A stretch of DNA of 64,000 nt, taken from Mesorhizobium jarvisii. GTDB taxonomy: Bacteria > Pseudomonadota > Alphaproteobacteria > Rhizobiales > Rhizobiaceae. The stretch is taken from the NCBI RefSeq assembly GCF_003601985.1, contig NZ_QZXA01000003.1:1-64000 (forward strand), read 5' to 3'. A model generated the notes under the pieces. That model had not been told where the DNA came from. It worked only from the letters and a program-made list of their open reading frames with translations, and ran no database searches. Shown one piece after another: positions 63,619 through 64,000 of this stretch (positions are counted from its first letter, which is position 1; each line of letters opens with the position of its first letter). The position numbers and the translations under genes are program-made.

Positions 63619-64000
63619 TCATGCGCCGATGGCGGCCGCCTTCGCCAGCAGTTTTTCGGCCTGTGCCAGATGCAGCCGCTCGACCATCTTGCCGTTCAGC
63701 GCGATCACGCCTTTGCCAGTATTCTCGGCACGTGAAAAGGCATCCTTCACCGCGCGTGCCTCGGCGACCGCCTGCGGCGAGGGCGCGAAGGCGCGGTTCG
63801 CGGCGTCGATCTGGGCCGGATGGATCAGCGTCTTGCCGTCGAAGCCCATGGCCGCCGCCTCCGCACACTCACGGGCAAAGGCGTCGAGGTCGCGAAAATC
63901 ATTGGCAACGCCGTCGAGCATGTCGAGACCGCCGGCGCGCGCGGCCAGCACCATCTGCATCAGCCATGGCACGAGGTAGCGCCGGTCCGCCGTCACCAGC
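63619..64000 (-). CDS. CoA-ester lyase of HpcH/HpaI (CitE-like) family, 3' part only
   Basis: The C-terminal 126 or so residues; the 5' part lies beyond the window. Recognisable blocks are GGLDMLDGVANDFRDLDAFARECAEAAAMGFDGKTLIHPAQI, which is the conserved C-terminal metal and CoA region of malyl-CoA/citramalyl-CoA lyases, and a closing helical cap (MVERLHLAQAEKLL). The exact substrate (malyl-, citramalyl- or citryl-CoA) cannot be told from this piece. It is read toward the DUF1737 gene. Confidence 0.85.
   Translation of the reverse strand, partial: LVTADRRYLVPWLMQMVLAARAGGLDMLDGVANDFRDLDAFARECAEAAAMGFDGKTLIHPAQIDAANRAFAPSPQAVAEARAVKDAFSRAENTGKGVIALNGKMVERLHLAQAEKLLAKAAAIGA

Overview
The window looks like a piece of the main chromosome of a rhizobial alphaproteobacterium, most probably Mesorhizobium or a close relative. 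This rests on high G+C, GTG/TTG starts, alphaproteobacterial LexA and parS motifs, rhizobial short intergenic repeats, and the gene order coaE-aroE-maf-ppsR-(gap)-hemE-hemJ-rho followed by mnmE-mnmG-rsmG-parA-parB. The genus is an inference.

Positions 1-15500 are the replication-origin neighbourhood. The gap between ppsR and hemE (3465-3868) is where alphaproteobacterial oriC is known to lie. It holds a perfect DnaA box, a one-mismatch box, an A/T-rich stretch with three AGAATC repeats, and seven GANTC (CcrM) sites. Four good parS sites surround mnmG and rsmG, and a fifth, slightly degenerate one lies inside hemE. ParA and ParB are encoded close by. The extreme left end is the tail of an IS110 transposase that appears to have inserted into a dispersed repeat beside coaE.

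Positions 15725-19781 are a complete 4057-bp mobile element inserted between parB and holA. It has 23-bp perfect terminal inverted repeats, an 8-bp target duplication (TAGCACTC) and an IS1-type DDE transposase. It carries five passenger genes: two small proteins, an unknown 183-aa protein, an XRE-ImmA/IrrE regulator-protease, and an Abi/HEPN-like protein whose stop codon runs into the right terminal repeat. The same palindrome, ATGCTT-N6-AAGCAT, overlaps the predicted promoters of both the cargo and the transposase. This suggests one circuit controlling cargo and mobility, and it is the most striking system in the window.

Positions 19958-29441 hold a DUF1326 gene, holA, a branched-chain 2-oxoacid dehydrogenase operon (E1a, E1b, E2, E3), a saccharopine-dehydrogenase-like gene divergent from an Lrp-type regulator, and a small DUF1344 protein. 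Positions 29698-37926 hold a minus-strand envelope module: response regulator, histidine kinase, lipoprotein-like protein, two ABC ATPases and a large FtsX-like permease, preceded by a COG4705 membrane protein and a small periplasmic protein. Two plus-strand genes follow (isoprenylcysteine methyltransferase-like and C39-like peptidase).

Positions 40113-52744 are a catabolic island of unknown substrate: NTF2-like protein, RidA, metal-dependent amidohydrolase, flavin monooxygenase, RpiR regulator, NMT1-type ABC importer, Gfo/Idh/MocA oxidoreductase, amidase and M24 peptidase. A shared AAAGCAACACG-type motif in two divergent promoter regions ties it together and is a candidate RpiR operator.

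Positions 53373-64000 hold tRNA-Gly(GCC), a ProXp-type deacylase, a thioredoxin-TPR protein, a Lon-N-domain protein, a Trm112-like protein, the mutagenesis cassette imuA-imuB-dnaE2 with a perfect GTTC-N7-GTTC LexA box, a small zincin, a DUF1737 protein and the end of a CoA-ester lyase. At least five families of short palindromic repeats are scattered through the gaps.
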